Shown here: in pieces, positions 5,343 to 7,890 of the stretch | How the letters are laid out: every line of letters starts with the position of its first letter | Numbering within the stretch: the stretch's first letter is position 1 | Assembly: GCA_903834645.1 (NCBI GenBank) | Contig: CAILKA010000055.1 | Location: forward strand, 1-7,890 | Length of the DNA stretch: 7,890 nt | Direction: 5' to 3' | Origin: an uncultured beta proteobacterium | GTDB lineage: Bacteria; Pseudomonadota; Gammaproteobacteria; Burkholderiales; Burkholderiaceae_C | Notes under the pieces: generated by a model | Seen by the model: the letters and a program-made list of their open reading frames with translations, nothing else | What the model was told of the DNA's origin: nothing | Database searches by the model: none | Program-made: the position numbers and the translations under genes

Positions 5343-6608
5343 TCAGCCGCGCCGGCGCCAGGCCATGGCGTAGAACCCGTCGGTGTGATGGCGGTGCGGC
5401 CACAGGCGCAGCGCACCCGCCTGCACGAGGCTGTCGGCTTCCGGCACGCGCGCCTCGCCCAACGCCTCGCCCGCCGCCAGCGGCTCGAAGTCCCCGGCGT
5501 GGGAGGCGGTGAACGCGGCCGTGACGTCCTCGTTTTCGGCACGCAGCAGGCTGCAGGTGGCATAGACGAGGCGCCCGCCCGGGCGCAGCAGCCGCGCCGC
5601 CGCCGCCAGGATTGCGCCCTGCTGCGCCTGCATGGCCAGCACCGCCTCGGGCGACTGGCGCCACTTCAGGTCGGGGTTGCGGCGCAGCGTGCCCAGGCCC
5701 GAGCAGGGGGCGTCCACGAGCACGCGGTCGGCCTTGCCGGCCAGGCGCTTTACCCGGTCGTCGCGCTCGTGCGTGATCTGAACCGGGTGCACGTTGGAGA
5801 GGCCGCTTCGGGCCAGGCGGGGCTTGAGTGCGGCCAGCCGGTGGCCGGAGGTGTCGAGCGCGTAGAGCCGCCCGGTGTTGCGCATCATTGCCCCGAGGGC
5901 GAGGGTCTTGCCGCCCGCCCCCGCACAGAAGTCGACCACCATCTCGCCGCGCCGCGCACCGGTCAGCAGCGCCAGCAGCTGGCTGCCCTCGTCCTGCACC
6001 TCCACCTCGCCACGCTCGAAAGGCGCAAGCTTGGTCAACGCGGGCTTGCCAGCCAACCGCAGGCCCCAGGGCGAGTAGGGCGTGGGCGTGCTCTCCAACC
6101 CGAGGGCCAGCAAGGCCGCCTGCACGTCCTCACGCCGCGCCTTGAAGGCGTTCACGCGCAGGTCCAGCGGCGCCGGAGCGTCCAGTGAGCGGGACAGCGC
6201 CCAGAAGGCCTCCTCGCCGAGCTCCGCGCGCAGCGGATCGGCCACCCATGCCGGCAGGTTGTGACGCAGCCTCTCGGGCAGCTGCGAGCGGTCCACCGCC
6301 GATACCTGCGCCAGCCAGGCCTGCTCGGGGGGGCCCAGCGCGGCAAGCAGGAACTCCGCAGTTCCCTGCCAGCCCAGGATGGCCAGGCGCCGCTCCAGGG
6401 GCCCCTGGCCGCTTTGCGCGAGGTGCTGCAGCAGCAGCCGCCGGCGCAGCACCTCATAGGCCGTCTCGGCCAAGGTGTGGCGCTCCCGTGGCCCGAGGGC
6501 GCGGTGCTCGCGAAAGAAGGCCGACACGGTGCGGTCGGCCGGCTGGTCCAGGCGCAGCACCACCTGCACGAGGGAGGCCGTCAGTTCGAGGAGGGCAGCG
6601 GGGCGCAT
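5343..6608 (-). CDS. RsmB/NOP-family rRNA cytosine-5 methyltransferase (RsmB-like)
   Basis: This SAM-dependent RNA methyltransferase probably acts on 16S rRNA; the E. coli relative RsmB makes m5C967. The 421-residue length is close to RsmB (429). Residues about 1-140 are helical and hold the place of the NusB-like RNA-binding domain. The Rossmann core begins with DFCAGAGGKT (226-235), the SAM loop. It continues with LDTSGHRLAALK (251-262), DAPCSGLGTLRRNPDLKW (299-316) and LRPGGRLVYATCSLL (341-355). The two family cysteines are present: C352 (TCS, expected nucleophile) and C302 (PCSG, expected to release product). A 25-codon upstream extension to a GTG at 6683 lies wholly inside purN and is not used. 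The ATG at 6608 is 7 bp after the purN stop with no strong Shine-Dalgarno, suggesting translational coupling. Burkholderiales can carry more than one RsmB/NOP paralogue, so the exact target base is uncertain. Confidence 0.93.
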   Translation of the reverse strand: MRPAALLELTASLVQVVLRLDQPADRTVSAFFREHRALGPRERHTLAETAYEVLRRRLLLQHLAQSGQGPLERRLAILGWQGTAEFLLAALGPPEQAWLAQVSAVDRSQLPERLRHNLPAWVADPLRAELGEEAFWALSRSLDAPAPLDLRVNAFKARREDVQAALLALGLESTPTPYSPWGLRLAGKPALTKLAPFERGEVEVQDEGSQLLALLTGARRGEMVVDFCAGAGGKTLALGAMMRNTGRLYALDTSGHRLAALKPRLARSGLSNVHPVQITHERDDRVKRLAGKADRVLVDAPCSGLGTLRRNPDLKWRQSPEAVLAMQAQQGAILAAAARLLRPGGRLVYATCSLLRAENEDVTAAFTASHAGDFEPLAAGEALGEARVPEADSLVQAGALRLWPHRHHTDGFYAMAWRRRG

Positions 6609-6615
6609 GGATCGT

Positions 6616-7245
6616 TCAGCCGAAGTACCACTGCGGCTCGCCCGCACGGTGCCGCACGCGGCCGCCGGAAACGTCCAGCGCACCTTCCACGAACCAACGC
6701 ACGGCGAGTGGGTAGATCACGTGCTCGGTAGCCAGCACCCGCTGCGCGAGGGCCTGCTCGTCGTCGCCCGGGCGCACCGGCACCGCCGACTGGATGACGA
6801 TCGGCCCGCAGTCGAGCTCGGCCGTGACCAGGTGCACGGTGGCGCCCGTCACGTGGCAGCCCGCCTCCAGGGCGCGGCGATGCGTGTGCAGCCCCGGGAA
6901 AGCCGGCAGCAGCGAAGGATGCACGTTCAGCAGCCGGCCCGCGAAACGCGCGACGAAGGCCGGGCCCAGGACGCGCATGAAGCCCGCAAGCACGACGAGG
7001 TCGGGCCTGAACGCCTGCACCGCCTGCTCGAGCGCCGCATCGAAGGCCTCGCGCGAGCCGTGGGCGCGGTGGTCGACCACCGCCGTGGCGATGCCCACGC
7101 GCGAGGCAAAGGCCAGGCCCGGCGCATCCGGGCGGTTGCTCAGCACGGCCTCGATGCGCGCCGGCCAGGCTTGCGCCGCGCAGGCGCGCACCAGCGCCTC
7201 CATGTTGGAGCCGCGGCCGGAAATCAGGATGACGATGCGCTTCAT
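6616..7245 (-). CDS. purN: Phosphoribosylglycinamide formyltransferase (GAR transformylase)
   Basis: PurN transfers a formyl group from 10-formyltetrahydrofolate to GAR, the third step of de novo purine synthesis, in the cytoplasm. The 209-residue product matches the usual length. GRGSN (10-14) forms the phosphate-binding loop for GAR. LNVHPSLLPAFPG (106-118) carries N107 and H109, and AELDCGPI (142-149) carries D145. These correspond to the catalytic Asn-His-Asp of E. coli PurN (N106, H108, D144). The start at 7245 gives the typical N terminus MKRIVILISGRGSN, although no clear Shine-Dalgarno precedes it. It is the first gene of a minus-strand pair with the rRNA methyltransferase, 7 bp downstream, and is divergent from trpS across 166 bp. 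Confidence 0.97.
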   Translation of the reverse strand: MKRIVILISGRGSNMEALVRACAAQAWPARIEAVLSNRPDAPGLAFASRVGIATAVVDHRAHGSREAFDAALEQAVQAFRPDLVVLAGFMRVLGPAFVARFAGRLLNVHPSLLPAFPGLHTHRRALEAGCHVTGATVHLVTAELDCGPIVIQSAVPVRPGDDEQALAQRVLATEHVIYPLAVRWFVEGALDVSGGRVRHRAGEPQWYFG

Positions 7246-7411
7246 CGAACCCGGCAGTGTAGGCGGGCCGCAAAGGTGCAGGGCTCGGGCCCGCGGCGCG
7301 CCCCGCAGGCCGCCCTTGCCCAGGCACCGCCCGGCGCAGGGGCACCAGAGGAAACCCGGGTTGGCCTGAGCGAGAATCGGGGCTCACCGATACGCCGAAC
7401 CGCCCTGCCCC
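7246..7411. promoter_or_regulatory. Divergent purN/trpS intergenic region
   Basis: These 166 bp must hold the promoters for purN (minus) and trpS (plus). The stretch is very GC-rich. The only -10-like hexamer I see for trpS is GAGAAT (7372-7377, four of six matches), without a matching -35. No T-box, leader peptide rich in Trp codons, or intrinsic terminator is visible, so I see no sign of tryptophan attenuation. Confidence 0.3.
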
Positions 7412-7890
7412 ATGCCCGACCGCGTCCTTTCCGGCATGCGCCCCACCGGCGCGCTGCACCTTGGCCACTATCACGGCGCGCTGAAGAACTGGGTGCGCCT
7501 GCAGGACACGCACACCTGCTTCTACTTCGTGGCCGACTGGCATGCGCTGACCACGCACTACGAGGAACGCGAGGTGATCGGGCGCAGCGTGCACGAGATG
7601 GTGATCGACTGGATCGCCGCCGGCCTGGACCCCGAGCGCTCGACGATCTTTGCGCAGAGCCGCGTGATCGAGCACGCCGAGCTCTTCACGCTGCTGGCCA
7701 TGGGCACGCCGCTGGGCTGGCTCGAGCGCGTGCCCACCTACAAGGACCAGATCGACAAGCTCAAGGACCGCGACCTGGCCACCTACGGCTTCCTGGGCTA
7801 CCCGCTGCTGCAGGCCGCTGACATCCTCATCTACCGAGCCGCCCACGTGCCGGTGGGCGAGGACCAATCCTCCCACGTGGAGCTCACGCG
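7412..7890 (+). CDS. trpS: Tryptophanyl-tRNA synthetase, N-terminal 159 residues (3' end beyond window)
   Basis: This class I aminoacyl-tRNA synthetase charges tRNA-Trp in the cytoplasm. The visible part is the catalytic Rossmann fold. SGMRPTGALHLGHYHGAL (7-24) contains the HIGH-type ATP motif as HLGH (16-19). FVADWHALTT follows, as in the family, and then LERVPTYKDQ. VPVGEDQSSHVELTR (145-159) is the conserved strand-loop before the second half of the active site, and the window ends there. The KMSKS loop and anticodon-binding domain are outside. The ATG at 7412 gives the expected start a few residues before the SGMRPTG motif. The leader before it is C-rich (cgccctgcccc) without a Shine-Dalgarno. 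The gene is intact as far as it can be read. Confidence 0.96.
   Translation, partial: MPDRVLSGMRPTGALHLGHYHGALKNWVRLQDTHTCFYFVADWHALTTHYEEREVIGRSVHEMVIDWIAAGLDPERSTIFAQSRVIEHAELFTLLAMGTPLGWLERVPTYKDQIDKLKDRDLATYGFLGYPLLQAADILIYRAAHVPVGEDQSSHVELT

Noticed and set aside
5169..6188. Plus-strand open frame opposite the methyltransferase
   Set aside because: It shows the same antisense GC-rich artefact; the minus strand carries intact catalytic motifs.
6475..7876. Long open frames spanning purN and trpS (plus 6475-7821, minus 6581-7876)
   Set aside because: Each crosses two well-identified genes in wrong frames and yields Arg/Ala/His-rich text without motifs.

Overview
This is a GC-rich chromosomal window from a betaproteobacterium, most likely order Burkholderiales in the Comamonadaceae or Rubrivivax/Leptothrix neighbourhood. 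That placement is inferred from the strong G/C bias at third codon positions, the Cys-free L28/L33 pair, the short four-helix FtsK, and the ftsK / trxB / rpmB-rpmG / desaturase / purN / trpS gene set. I found no mobile element, CRISPR array, tRNA, rRNA or toxin/defence cassette. The region looks like housekeeping DNA with even composition.

Layout. Left part (1-2240, minus strand): a Crp/Fnr-type transcription factor is followed after 43 bp by ftsK, whose 3' end lies outside the window. At 2241-2411 a 171-bp divergent promoter region separates this pair from trxB (plus strand, 2412-3371). Downstream on the plus strand is a small ribosomal-protein operon, rpmB (L28) and rpmG (L33), with its own candidate -10 box. 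It ends at a strong intrinsic terminator (3934-3963).

Right part: three minus-strand genes converge on that terminator. In transcription order they are purN (GAR transformylase), an RsmB/NOP-type rRNA cytosine-5 methyltransferase whose start lies 7 bp after the purN stop, and a membrane DesA-type acyl desaturase with its own candidate promoter. Divergent from purN is the 5' end of trpS (tryptophanyl-tRNA synthetase), cut by the window edge.

The genes cover chromosome segregation and division (FtsK), thiol redox (TrxB), translation (L28, L33, TrpRS, rRNA methylation), purine synthesis (PurN) and membrane lipid unsaturation (desaturase). I did not find a previously undescribed system. The points most worth checking are the desaturase's long helical C-terminal tail, which resembles the end of ISL3-type transposases; the Crp/Fnr regulator, which keeps a CRP-like recognition helix but lacks the cAMP-contacting arginine; and a GGCACC coding repeat in ftsK.
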